Of a stretch of 38,039 bases of DNA, positions 16,684 to 24,189 are shown piece after piece. The stretch is taken from positions 51,364 through 89,402 of the forward strand of contig JAHDBW010000002.1 of the NCBI GenBank assembly GCA_020630175.1. Reading direction: 5' to 3'. The notes beneath the pieces were generated by a model that had not been told where the DNA came from, searched no databases, and worked only from the letters and a program-made list of their open reading frames with translations. Position 1 is the first letter of the stretch. Every line of letters starts with the position of its first letter. The position numbers and the translations under genes are program-made. This stretch comes from Anaerolineales bacterium (GTDB lineage: Bacteria; Chloroflexota; Anaerolineae; Anaerolineales; UBA6668).

Positions 16684-16718
16684 AAAAAAGCCGCTGACAA
16701 AATCAGCGGCTTCTTGTT
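16684..16718 (-). terminator. Terminator of the acyl-CoA oxidase gene
   Basis: Stem GCCGCTGA / TCAGCGGC (16690-16697 and 16703-16710) with a 5-nt loop, extended by A-T pairs, and TTTTTTGTTG following on the minus strand. Confidence 0.85.
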
Positions 16719-16730
16719 TATTACGATTAC

Positions 16731-18710
16731 TTATCCCTCAAGCGCTATTGGCGCGCCCAGCACTTCGTCTGGAATGGCGAACGCATCGACCAAGTAAATC
16801 GCCTGCCATTTGAGCTGGCCGCTGAGTTTATCAACCTGACGGCGCAGAGCATGATATTTGGTGCCAGTGAGGTACCCGCGTTCAAGGTACCAAGCCGCAT
16901 CTTCGTGAATAGCGTTCAATGCGAACAAGGTTGCCAAGTCTTGTAACATGGCCTTGAGCTTTTCATCTGTCACGCGTTCGATTGTGGCATGGAAGCTTTC
17001 TAGAATAACGCGTTCAATGTAAGCCTTTGCCAAATGCAGCATATCGCCTTGCATACGCGTCATCGCAACAAAGCCCGGCAATTTCTTGGCTTTGATTTGA
17101 TGGCGGAAGCGTCTTGCCGTTTCAACCAAGGCCACTTGCTCACGGAAACTAAGCGCATTCTGATGGAACTCAGCGTCACGCAAGTGCGATTCACTGCGCA
17201 AACGCGTAATCACTGGATTCTTTTCGGCAATGTCACGACTGGCTTGAGAAGACAGCATCCGCATGAGGGCGTACATCCCGTTATCATCAAATTGACTGCC
17301 GTATTCACTAAGCAAGCCTTTTGCCACAAGTTGCATCAAAACCGTGTTATCGCCTTCGAAGGTGGTGTAGATATCACTATCGCCTTTCAAATCCGCAAAC
17401 CGATTGACAGAAAGAAATCCTTGCCCACCACAGGCTTCACGCATGTTTTGAATAGTGTGCGTATTGTTCCAAGTGGCATAGGCTTTGACGCCAGCGGCTA
17501 ACGTTTCCAGTTCGCGCACTTCGGCTTCACTACCGCCTGAGTGTTCGGCCCGAGCCACCATTTCCTTTAGCGTGAAATCAATTGCATAGGCTTTGGCTAA
17601 GGCTGGCATAATTCGCTTTTGATGCGTGCCGTATTCCATTAGCAAGGCTTCTGGGGCATTGTCTGGCCCAAATTGACGGCGACGATTGGCGTAACGCGTG
17701 GCGACGGTCAGCGCCGTTTTGGTGGCCCCTAAGGCTGAAGTTGCAACGCCAACGCGCCCGTTGACCAGCGCACCGATCATTGTAAAGAAACGCTTGCTTT
17801 CGCTTGCAATTTCAGTTTTGTATTCACCGGCTGGCGTGACTTGTGCGTAGCGATCTAGCATGTTCTCACGCGGAATGCGCACATTATCAAACCATAAACG
17901 ACCGTTATCAACGCCGTTTAGGCCCATCTTCATGCCGTTATCTTGGGCGCTTACGCCCGGCAGTAGGTTCAGGTTTTCATCCCGAATGGGCACAATGAAC
18001 GCGCTCACGCCGTGGCAGTCTCCAGCCACATAAATTTGCGCAAACACAACCGATAAATTCGCATGTTGCGCAGCGGCACCAATGTATTCTTTACGCGCCG
18101 ATTCGCTTGGCGTGTGGATGATGAACTCTTCGGTCACTGGATCATAGGTAGCGGTGGTTTCAATCTGCCGCACGTTAGAGCCGTGGCCTAGTTCTGTCAT
18201 TGCAAAACAGGCACAGTAGTCCATGCTGAGTAAGCCCGGCAAATACGCTTCATGGTGACGGGCTGTGCCAAGTTGGTACAGCGCCCCGCCAAACAATCCA
18301 AAGTGAACACCTTGCTTGATCACCAAGCTCATATCGTAGTGGCTAAGAATTTCCATCAGCGCCAAGGTTGCGTTTGGAATGCCACGCCCACCATATTTAG
18401 TCGGCATATCCATCGCACCCAGGCCGTGTTCCGCTAGGCGTTTAGCACGCGCAAATGTTATTTCACGGAAATCTTCGTGGCTGATGTATTCATCTTTTAT
18501 AAAGAGCGGGTCTTGCACTAGCAAGTCGCGGATTTCTTGTTTGATGGGACCCAATTTGCCGTCTAGTAAAGACTGCATTGCAGTTACATTGAAGCGCGGT
18601 GCCTCCTGATGCACAATCATCGGGTGTGGATTTAGGTCGTCAGCTAGCCCGTCTAACAAATCATCGTCTGCTGCGGTTACAAGTTCTGGGGGAAGTTGTG
18701 TTGTTGCCAT
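16731..18710 (-). CDS. Acyl-CoA oxidase / acyl-CoA dehydrogenase family flavoprotein
   Basis: A 659-residue FAD enzyme that introduces the alpha-beta double bond into acyl-CoA. The length and the catalytic motif TTFEGDN with E452 match the acyl-CoA oxidase branch (electrons to O2) rather than the roughly 380-residue dehydrogenases. Domains in order: an N-terminal extension (about 1-70), the helical acyl-CoA N-domain, a beta-domain with FAMTELGHGSNV, a middle helical domain with RRQFGP, the ACGGQGFLSVNR region, and a C-terminal helical ACOX-type domain. The ATG at 18710 follows AGAGAGG at about 12 nt. The promoter carries the palindrome TGACCGTCGGTCA typical of TetR-family regulators, so induction by an acyl-CoA or other ligand is likely. 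A terminator follows the stop. Confidence 0.92.
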   Translation of the reverse strand: MATTQLPPELVTAADDDLLDGLADDLNPHPMIVHQEAPRFNVTAMQSLLDGKLGPIKQEIRDLLVQDPLFIKDEYISHEDFREITFARAKRLAEHGLGAMDMPTKYGGRGIPNATLALMEILSHYDMSLVIKQGVHFGLFGGALYQLGTARHHEAYLPGLLSMDYCACFAMTELGHGSNVRQIETTATYDPVTEEFIIHTPSESARKEYIGAAAQHANLSVVFAQIYVAGDCHGVSAFIVPIRDENLNLLPGVSAQDNGMKMGLNGVDNGRLWFDNVRIPRENMLDRYAQVTPAGEYKTEIASESKRFFTMIGALVNGRVGVATSALGATKTALTVATRYANRRRQFGPDNAPEALLMEYGTHQKRIMPALAKAYAIDFTLKEMVARAEHSGGSEAEVRELETLAAGVKAYATWNNTHTIQNMREACGGQGFLSVNRFADLKGDSDIYTTFEGDNTVLMQLVAKGLLSEYGSQFDDNGMYALMRMLSSQASRDIAEKNPVITRLRSESHLRDAEFHQNALSFREQVALVETARRFRHQIKAKKLPGFVAMTRMQGDMLHLAKAYIERVILESFHATIERVTDEKLKAMLQDLATLFALNAIHEDAAWYLERGYLTGTKYHALRRQVDKLSGQLKWQAIYLVDAFAIPDEVLGAPIALEG

Positions 18711-18738
18711 TTCAAAAATTGCCTCTCTAAAACACTAA

Positions 18739-18751
18739 TGACCGTCGGTCA
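18739..18751. promoter_or_regulatory. TetR-type operator palindrome
   Basis: TGACCGTCGGTCA is a perfect 13-bp palindrome 28 nt upstream of the acyl-CoA oxidase ATG and just downstream of a TATATA -10-like run on the minus strand. GACCG/CGGTC half-sites are typical of TetR-family (FadR/PaaR-like) repressors of fatty acid and acyl-CoA genes. No TetR gene is in the window. Confidence 0.65.
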
Positions 18752-18875
18752 GTGATATATATAGTTTTATCACAAATCGTGTTTTTTCGGCAGTCTTCTT
18801 ATGTTCTTCTATTATTTGCGGATTTGTTAGCTTAGGGTTAGACTCAAAACATCGGCCCAAAGCCGGTGCCACATT

Positions 18876-19679
18876 ATGACAACCAACCCAATCGCACAAC
18901 GCATTTACCGACGTGATCGTAACGTCGTGCTCATCGGCTTAGCCGGTGTGATTTTGGTTGCCGTGACCTACACCATCTTTGCCACGCGAGAGATGCTGCG
19001 CGTTAGCGAGCTGCAAGCTGCGGCCAACGCGTTTGTTTTAGTCTGCACCATCAACTTCAACGACCCGTTTGTGTGGAGTGATTACCTCGCGTTGTTTGCC
19101 ATGTGGGTGGTCATGCAAATTGCCATGATGAGCCCCACCGCCGTGCCAATGACGTTAGCCTTCACCAAAATGGATCGCTATAAAACGCCAGAACGCGCGC
19201 CGTGGAAAGGCACAATTGTGTTCTTTGGGGCGTATGTGATTGTTTGGATTATTTACAGCGCCATTGCGGCGTTGGTGCAATGGTGGCTGCATGCCCAAGC
19301 GCTTATTACCCCCACTGGCGTGGCGGCAAGCCCGTATGTTGGCGGCGCTATTTTGATTGGCGCGGGGCTGTTCCAATTCTCCAGTATTAAAGAAAACTGC
19401 CTCAACCACTGCCGCTCGCCCTTGGCCTATATGATGAACCAATGGGAAGACGGCCTGCTTGGCGCACTGCGCATGGGGCTGAAGCACGGCGCATATTGCG
19501 TGGGCTGTTGCTGGGTGTTGATGTTGGTTTTATTTGTAGCAGGCGTAATGAACTTACTGTGGATGGCAGTCATTACGGCCTTTGTCTTGATTGAAAAACT
19601 CGCGCCCGGTGGCGACAAGTTCGGTAAAGTTATCGGCGTGGGCTTCATCGCTTGGGGCGTGGTGATGATGATTTTGTAA
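18876..19679 (+). CDS. DUF2182 integral membrane protein
   Basis: A 267-residue protein with about six or seven transmembrane helices, of the DUF2182 family (predicted metal-binding membrane proteins). Family-like features are the motif MWVVMQIAMMSPTAVPM around residues 73-90, with Met residues suited to soft-metal binding, and the Cys-rich stretch IKENCLNHCRSPL followed by HGAYCVGCCW. It is followed after 13 nt by a DUF1326 gene, a combination known from many bacteria and consistent with a joint role at the membrane, possibly metal or redox related; the biochemical function is not established. The ATG at 18876 has no strong ribosome site. Confidence 0.88.
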   Translation: MTTNPIAQRIYRRDRNVVLIGLAGVILVAVTYTIFATREMLRVSELQAAANAFVLVCTINFNDPFVWSDYLALFAMWVVMQIAMMSPTAVPMTLAFTKMDRYKTPERAPWKGTIVFFGAYVIVWIIYSAIAALVQWWLHAQALITPTGVAASPYVGGAILIGAGLFQFSSIKENCLNHCRSPLAYMMNQWEDGLLGALRMGLKHGAYCVGCCWVLMLVLFVAGVMNLLWMAVITAFVLIEKLAPGGDKFGKVIGVGFIAWGVVMMIL

Positions 19680-19692
19680 ACCCGGAGGGGTC

Positions 19693-20328
19693 ATGAGTCA
19701 GGTTATTCCAGAAAAAGATTTCAAATTTTGGCAAATTGAGGGTGAATTCCTCATGAGCTGCAACTGCGATATTTTTTGCCCATGTGTAATTTCACTGGGT
19801 AAACAAGCGCCAACCCACGGTAAATGTCTAACGTGGTGGGGCATCAATATCCATAACGGCTTTGCTGGCTCAACGCGCCTAGACGGCCTGATTGTGGGGC
19901 TAATGCTCGAAACGCCGGGGCCATTGGCTGAAGGCGGTTGGACAGTCGGCATGTACATTGATGAACGCAGCAATGCGGCCCAAGAAGCGGCTATCCTCAA
20001 TATTTTTGCGGGTAACGCTGGCGGACCAACCGGCTGGTTCTCAATCATGATTGATCGCTTCCTGGGCTGGAAGCGCGTGCCAATTACGTGGGAAGAACAC
20101 GAAGACGGCTGGGAAATGAACATCCCGAAAAAGATCCAAGGACGGGTTGCGCGAGTTGGCGGTGCAGACGGCGAAAATCCAGTAATGGTTGAAAACACCA
20201 AGTATTGGGTTGGCTCTAGCGTCACCGTTAGTAAAGGCGTGAAAAGCCGCTTCCGTGATTTTGGACGCAACTGGGATCTTTCTGGCCAAAGTGCAGAGTA
20301 TGCCCCAGTGCTCTGGCGCGGACCGTAA
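19693..20328 (+). CDS. DUF1326 domain protein
   Basis: A 211-residue protein matching the DUF1326 family: an N-terminal MSCNCDIFCPCVIS motif (residues about 18-31, Cys-x-Cys and Cys-x-Cys), then GKCLTWWGINIHNGFAGSTRLDGL, and a beta-rich remainder. The N-terminal cysteines suggest metal or haem binding. There are no membrane segments or signal peptide, so it is probably cytoplasmic or membrane-associated through its DUF2182 partner. GGAGGGG lies 3-7 nt before the ATG, and the start is 13 nt after the DUF2182 stop, so the two are one operon ending at the hairpin terminator at 20350-20387. Confidence 0.88.
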   Translation: MSQVIPEKDFKFWQIEGEFLMSCNCDIFCPCVISLGKQAPTHGKCLTWWGINIHNGFAGSTRLDGLIVGLMLETPGPLAEGGWTVGMYIDERSNAAQEAAILNIFAGNAGGPTGWFSIMIDRFLGWKRVPITWEEHEDGWEMNIPKKIQGRVARVGGADGENPVMVENTKYWVGSSVTVSKGVKSRFRDFGRNWDLSGQSAEYAPVLWRGP

Positions 20329-20349
20329 CGGTTGCTTTAATTCAGACAC

Positions 20350-20387
20350 AAAAGGGTTGCTTTTCTTTTTGGGAAAGCGACCCTTTT
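20350..20387. terminator. Terminator of the DUF2182-DUF1326 operon
   Basis: AAAAGGGTTGCTTTT pairs imperfectly with GGAAAGCGACCCTTTT and is followed by TTTTATTT on the plus strand. A shorter T run is present on the minus strand. Confidence 0.85.
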
Positions 20388-20601
20388 TTATTTAAACGCC
20401 TTCTGATGATTTCGCCCCGTATGGGCAACAAAACAAACCACCCGCACACTCCACACAAACCCACTTGCCCAAACGTGTCCCCTTGGTTGCAGTTCTAAGC
20501 TTGCGGGCAACTTGAACACCCTCTAAAACGCCATTGACCGTCTTGCAGGCATAGGCGATAACTAAACACAGTCTAATTTTGCAATGTCCTAGGAGAACGC
20601 T

Positions 20602-21306
20602 ATGTTTCGATTGTTACGCCGCCGCCGCCAAAGAGGTGAAAGCAGTGCGCTGTTGATGTTTGGTTCGTTTGGTCTGTTGATGGCGTGTGCCATTGTGGCG
20701 ATTGGCGTGCCTTCTAGCATTATGCGCGCCCGTGCAGTTGCGAACTTGCCGCAATATCGGGCAGCAGATTTACCAGCGTTAGCGGTTGGCAGCCAAGGTT
20801 TATTTCAGGCGCGCATTCCAACCGATGCGCCCACCAATGCGCATGACTTAGCATTGGCATACTTACGCCGTAAGCTCCACCCTAACAATCCAATCTTTGA
20901 TGAACCGCTGGCCGAAGGCGAACAAGGCCCACCGCGTGACTGGGTCACTGTAGAGCAACTCCCGACAGAAACCATTTTTGAGCTGGATGATGGCACACTA
21001 GTGACCATTCTTATTCCTAACAACACCCTATTAGACAATGCTGAAGCCGTGCAATATGCCGATGCTGCCGAAGAATTTGAATACGAATCGCGCGGCTACC
21101 GACCCGGACAAACCATTACGATTGAGGGCTTTTGGGATGGCAATAACACCATCAATGCGGCGCGGTTATTCAATGGGACGCAAGCGGCATATGTCACCCA
21201 TACGCGTGGCGCAATTGGCGGCATGGCCTTTGGCGCTTTCTCTTGCGCAGGCATTGCACTGTTGATGATGTTGGCCGGTCTGTACCTAAGAGTGCGCGGC
21301 CGTTAG
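20602..21306 (+). CDS. Two-TM membrane protein with extracytoplasmic domain, unknown
   Basis: A 234-residue protein I cannot assign to a family. An N-terminal Arg cluster (LLRRRRQRG) precedes helix 1 (about 16-42). A mostly polar domain (about 50-195) contains VGSQGLFQARIPTDAP, DWVTVEQLPTETIFELDDGTLVTI and RPGQTITIEGFWDGNNTINAARLFNG. The last resembles a small beta-barrel or OB-like strand pattern and recalls GIDE-type or DUF3592-type membrane proteins. Helix 2 (about 207-230) ends in RVRGR. Positive-inside rules place the central domain outside. TAGGAG lies 6 nt before the ATG at 20602. Its 3' end overlaps the convergent GNAT gene by 21 bp. Confidence 0.75.
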   Translation: MFRLLRRRRQRGESSALLMFGSFGLLMACAIVAIGVPSSIMRARAVANLPQYRAADLPALAVGSQGLFQARIPTDAPTNAHDLALAYLRRKLHPNNPIFDEPLAEGEQGPPRDWVTVEQLPTETIFELDDGTLVTILIPNNTLLDNAEAVQYADAAEEFEYESRGYRPGQTITIEGFWDGNNTINAARLFNGTQAAYVTHTRGAIGGMAFGAFSCAGIALLMMLAGLYLRVRGR

Positions 21307-22281
21307 CGGCTTACGATAGGCAAGCGTTTTTTTGATTTGCTTGAAACCTAAGCCCTGATACAACTGCAAAGCGCCGTTTTCATTCTCGGCATCAACCTCT
21401 AATCGGGCGTGGGTCAGGCCACACTCATCGCGCAGCATTTTGAGGCTGCGCGCAATTAGCGCTTTCGCTAACCCTTGCTTACGCCACGGTTTCCGGACAA
21501 AGATCGGGTCTGTCCAGCCAATTTTTCGATTATATTCCGCATTGAAGTCAGCATCGATATAGTTCAAGACAGCACCCGCAACAGCGTCGCCATCCCACGC
21601 CACTTGCCATAACGTTGGGTTGAAGTGCGGGCTATTCAGCATTTCCTGATAGTCTGCTTCTGTGCCGGGCCGATATTCATAGTGCTCTTGAAAGGCTTCA
21701 TCATCAGCGTGCCAAATTGTGCGGTATTCACTTGGCTGGCCGGGGCGTACATCAAACTGCGGGGCAATCGGTAGCTCTGGGATGGGCTGGCTAAGATCAC
21801 GTTCCATTGTGAAAAAGAAACGCTGCGGGACATACCCACTCGCGCGGAGCATTGCGTTGGCACCGGCGTCTTTTTCCTGCGCATAGGACGCATAATATTT
21901 AGGCAATGCCGACTGATGTGTCGCTGCAATCTGCGCCAGTTGCGTTTCATGCCACTGCTGTAATATGGTCCCCAATCCTTTGCGTTGCCACGCTGGCACA
22001 ACAAACCCAAACGAAAAATAGCTGTACCAAGCCTCGTTATACAAATTCCACTCGTGGCGGCTATAGGCCACTGGCGCATTGCCCACTGTCACTAACAGCA
22101 CGTCAGTCGCTGGGTTGCAATTGACCATGTGCGCGTACCCATTACGAATATCTTCCAGCGTATCGGCGCGTTCTACACCAATGGCTTGCTTACAGCGGTT
22201 GATGATGTCTAGCATCAGCGGGAAGTCTGCATCGCCGCGAAAGTGGCGAATTGTAAAGGGCGCAAGCGTTGGTAATGTCAT
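21286..22281 (-). CDS. GNAT N-acetyltransferase, two tandem domains
   Basis: A 331-residue protein with two GNAT folds. The N-terminal domain (about 1-165) has VPAWQRKGLGTILQQWHE, matching the acetyl-CoA pyrophosphate loop Q/R-x-x-G-x-G/A. The C-terminal domain (about 175-325) has VRKPWRKQGLAKALIARSL and ENGALQLYQGLGFK. Tandem GNAT proteins include mycothiol synthase and aminoglycoside or small-molecule acetyltransferases; the substrate is not predictable. The start is taken as the ATG at 22281. TTGACA (22315-22310), 16 nt, then GACAAT (22293-22288) lies exactly 6 nt upstream, which suggests a leaderless transcript and argues against the TTG nine codons earlier, which overlaps the promoter. 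Confidence 0.88.
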   Translation of the reverse strand: MTLPTLAPFTIRHFRGDADFPLMLDIINRCKQAIGVERADTLEDIRNGYAHMVNCNPATDVLLVTVGNAPVAYSRHEWNLYNEAWYSYFSFGFVVPAWQRKGLGTILQQWHETQLAQIAATHQSALPKYYASYAQEKDAGANAMLRASGYVPQRFFFTMERDLSQPIPELPIAPQFDVRPGQPSEYRTIWHADDEAFQEHYEYRPGTEADYQEMLNSPHFNPTLWQVAWDGDAVAGAVLNYIDADFNAEYNRKIGWTDPIFVRKPWRKQGLAKALIARSLKMLRDECGLTHARLEVDAENENGALQLYQGLGFKQIKKTLAYRKPLTAAHS

Positions 22282-22287
22282 TTTTCT

Positions 22288-22315
22288 ATTGTCCGCTACC
22301 CAGCGCAATTGTCAA
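22288..22315 (-). promoter_or_regulatory. Promoter of the GNAT gene, leaderless type
   Basis: Minus-strand TTGACA and GACAAT, 16 nt apart, with the -10 ending 6 nt before the ATG at 22281. Confidence 0.65.
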
Positions 22316-22367
22316 CCAATTCCGTATAATTGAGCAGCAATCCACCCCTGTAATAAAGGACTCTCAA

Positions 22368-22844
22368 ATGACACTCGCTTACGCCGCCCACCTTTTTGAA
22401 CGGAACCGCCACGCGTTATACGCTGATATCCAACACTTGACCGATGCCCAATTGCTGCTGATTCCGGCCGGATTTGAAAACAACATTGCTTGGAACCTCG
22501 GCCACATCATCGGTATTCAACAGGGCTTAGTGTATAGCCGCAGCGGATTACCACCGCACGTTGATCTTGCAGAAATGCAAAAGCTGTACTGGGTCAATAC
22601 GAGCCCAGCAGACTGGACTGAAGCGCCTGATCCACGGGCATTGGTAACGCTGCTGTTAGCCCACGCAGAGCAGCTGTTAACCGATATAGATGCCGGCACA
22701 TTTGCCAACGTGACCTACGCCCCGCGCACCTCAGGGTCTGGGATCACTTGCAACACCGTGGCCGAAGCGGTCTACTACAACAACACGCATGAAGCGCTGC
22801 ACCGGGGTGCAATTCTCGCGCTCAAAGATTTTGTAACACGCTAA
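22368..22844 (+). CDS. DinB family protein (putative metal-dependent hydrolase/transferase)
   Basis: A 158-residue four-helix bundle of the DinB/YfiT superfamily. Likely metal ligands are the His in WNLGHIIGIQ (about residue 45) and the pair in NNTHEALHRGAI near the C-terminus (HxxxH), the usual DinB triad. Members include thiol S-transferases and damage-inducible proteins of unknown activity. AAAGGA lies 8 nt before the ATG at 22368; the frame is open further upstream but runs through the divergent GNAT promoter. A TATAAT at 22325-22330 may be its -10. The transcript has a long 3' untranslated region ending at the hairpin 23018-23046. Confidence 0.88.
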   Translation: MTLAYAAHLFERNRHALYADIQHLTDAQLLLIPAGFENNIAWNLGHIIGIQQGLVYSRSGLPPHVDLAEMQKLYWVNTSPADWTEAPDPRALVTLLLAHAEQLLTDIDAGTFANVTYAPRTSGSGITCNTVAEAVYYNNTHEALHRGAILALKDFVTR

Positions 22845-22910
22845 GTGCGCAGAAAAAAATACGCATAATTTCGTCAGAAATTTCTTCAGAAATGTTTTGC
22901 ATACTATAAG

Positions 22911-22938
22911 TGTAGTCAGCGCAAACACACTGACTACA
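22911..22938. repeat. Perfect 10-bp inverted repeat in the dinB 3' region
   Basis: GTGTAGTCAG pairs with CTGACTACAC around a loop of about 10 nt. No T run follows. It directly precedes a stretch (22938-23016) made of GGTAG/GGTATAG words with a GTTTCCG...CGGAAAC inverted pair. Confidence 0.5.
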
Positions 22939-23017
22939 CCAGATCACAGGTAAGTAACGGTAGATAAGGTATAGGTAGTTTCCGAAGCGAATTGGTACAG
23001 TATAGGTAGCGGAAACA

Positions 23018-23046
23018 AAAAAGCGCACAATCATCGTGCGCTTTTT
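23018..23046. terminator. Terminator after dinB-like gene
   Basis: Perfect stem AAAAAGCGCAC / GTGCGCTTTTT with a 7-nt loop; T run on the plus strand. Confidence 0.9.
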
Positions 23047-23123
23047 GCATTAATAGACCTGTTTGCACTGTTACAATTTTGGTAATCAGCCAACCCTATC
23101 ATGTGAGAAATCCTCAGGCCCCT

Positions 23124-23510
23124 ATGCCCCACATTGTTCTTGAATACACCGACAATATTGAAATTGAAGATACGCAGGCACTGCTAAAAAAGCTGGCCGA
23201 TGCACTCATTGCCACAGGACACGTCCGCCGGAAAGGCATCCGGGCGCGGGCAATCAAACTGACCGACTATCTCATTGCAGATGGCGATCCGGCGTATCAT
23301 TTTTTATATGCAACGCTGTCTTTTAGAGTTGGGCGGACGCCAGAGATTCTCAATCTATTGGCAGAAAGCGTGGTTTCTACGCTAGAAGCGGAATTTGCCC
23401 ACTTAGGCCAAGACGGCAACTATCTAGCCGTTGCCAACGACATCCACGTATTGCAGAATGGCATTGCGCTGAATCGGCATAACTTGCCAGCGGAACGCAT
23501 CATCGATTAG
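23124..23510 (+). CDS. 5-carboxymethyl-2-hydroxymuconate isomerase family protein
   Basis: A 128-residue protein of the CHMI branch of the tautomerase superfamily. The start at 23124 gives Met-Pro-His-Ile-Val-Leu-Glu-Tyr; removal of Met exposes the catalytic N-terminal proline, which defines the superfamily and fixes the start over an ATG-less upstream extension. Length and the ARAIKLTDYLIADGDPAYHFLYATLSF stretch match CHMI (HpaF/HpcD), which acts in homoprotocatechuate degradation. No other hpa genes are nearby, so the true substrate may differ. The ribosome site is weak (CAGG). The DUF998 gene begins 1 nt after its stop and is probably translated by coupling. Confidence 0.85.
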   Translation: MPHIVLEYTDNIEIEDTQALLKKLADALIATGHVRRKGIRARAIKLTDYLIADGDPAYHFLYATLSFRVGRTPEILNLLAESVVSTLEAEFAHLGQDGNYLAVANDIHVLQNGIALNRHNLPAERIID

Positions 23511-23511
23511 C

Positions 23512-24186
23512 GTGTCTATTTCAGCACGTGCGCTGAAGTGGAGCGCGCTCATCGTCCCGCTGTGGTTTGTGTTTGTGGTGGTGCTTGCCGCGCATGCACA
23601 TCCAACTTACGGGCACAATACGCACGCCGTCAGTGAGCTTACTGCGGCAGACTCACCGCTTGCACTGCTAGTCCGCTTTGGCGGCTTTACAATTCTTGGT
23701 AGTGCGGTCTTCTTGTTTGGGTGGGTTGCGCCGCACAAGCTCGCCTATCCACAGCTAAAACGTGCGCTCCGCTGGAGTTACATGACGATTGGGGTTTTGA
23801 TATTTTTCGCGGGCGTTTTTGAATCGCCTGCGCGTGATCAACCGAATGCGACCCTCTCATTTATGCACTTACTATTTGCCGTGCCATTGCTGTTCTGCAT
23901 TGCTGTAATCCCGTTTACCTGTGGCTTACGGCTCTGGAGCACCCCGCACCAACGCCCCTTTAGCATAGTTTCGATGGGCGTTGGCATTCTAATTCTGCTG
24001 TTTTTTGTGTTTATGCCAAATGGAGTTTCACAAGGCTGGATTGAATTCCAGAAAATGCTGGCGGGGAATTTCTTCTACACGCTGCACGACCATTACGGTC
24101 TGTTCCAGCGCATGATGCTGACCACTTTCTTCGGTTGGACAATGTTGCTAACGTGGCGTAGGGGCATGTTTGTTGACTCACGATAG
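23512..24186 (+). CDS. DUF998 family membrane protein
   Basis: A 224-residue integral membrane protein with about six helices, matching the DUF998 family: first helix with a following HPTYGHNTHAVSELTAADSP loop (the SELgA-type motif typical of DUF998), then FGGFTILGSAVFLFGWV, YMTIGVLIFFAGVF, LLFAVPLLFCIAVIPF, VGILILLFFVFM and a final helix. Function unknown. It starts with GTG at 23512, one nucleotide after the CHMI-like stop, so translation is likely coupled. It converges on the HEAT-like gene with only 3 nt between the two stop codons and no terminator. Confidence 0.85.
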   Translation: MSISARALKWSALIVPLWFVFVVVLAAHAHPTYGHNTHAVSELTAADSPLALLVRFGGFTILGSAVFLFGWVAPHKLAYPQLKRALRWSYMTIGVLIFFAGVFESPARDQPNATLSFMHLLFAVPLLFCIAVIPFTCGLRLWSTPHQRPFSIVSMGVGILILLFFVFMPNGVSQGWIEFQKMLAGNFFYTLHDHYGLFQRMMLTTFFGWTMLLTWRRGMFVDSR

Positions 24187-24189
24187 ATG

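Noticed and set aside
19698-20270. 190-residue open frame antisense to the DUF1326 gene
   Set aside because: No ribosome site or family resemblance; the plus-strand frame has the DUF1326 Cys motif and a strong GGAGG.
22938-23016. Small CRISPR-like or tandem repeat tract of GGTAG words
   Set aside because: The words are degenerate and irregularly spaced, with no unique spacers.
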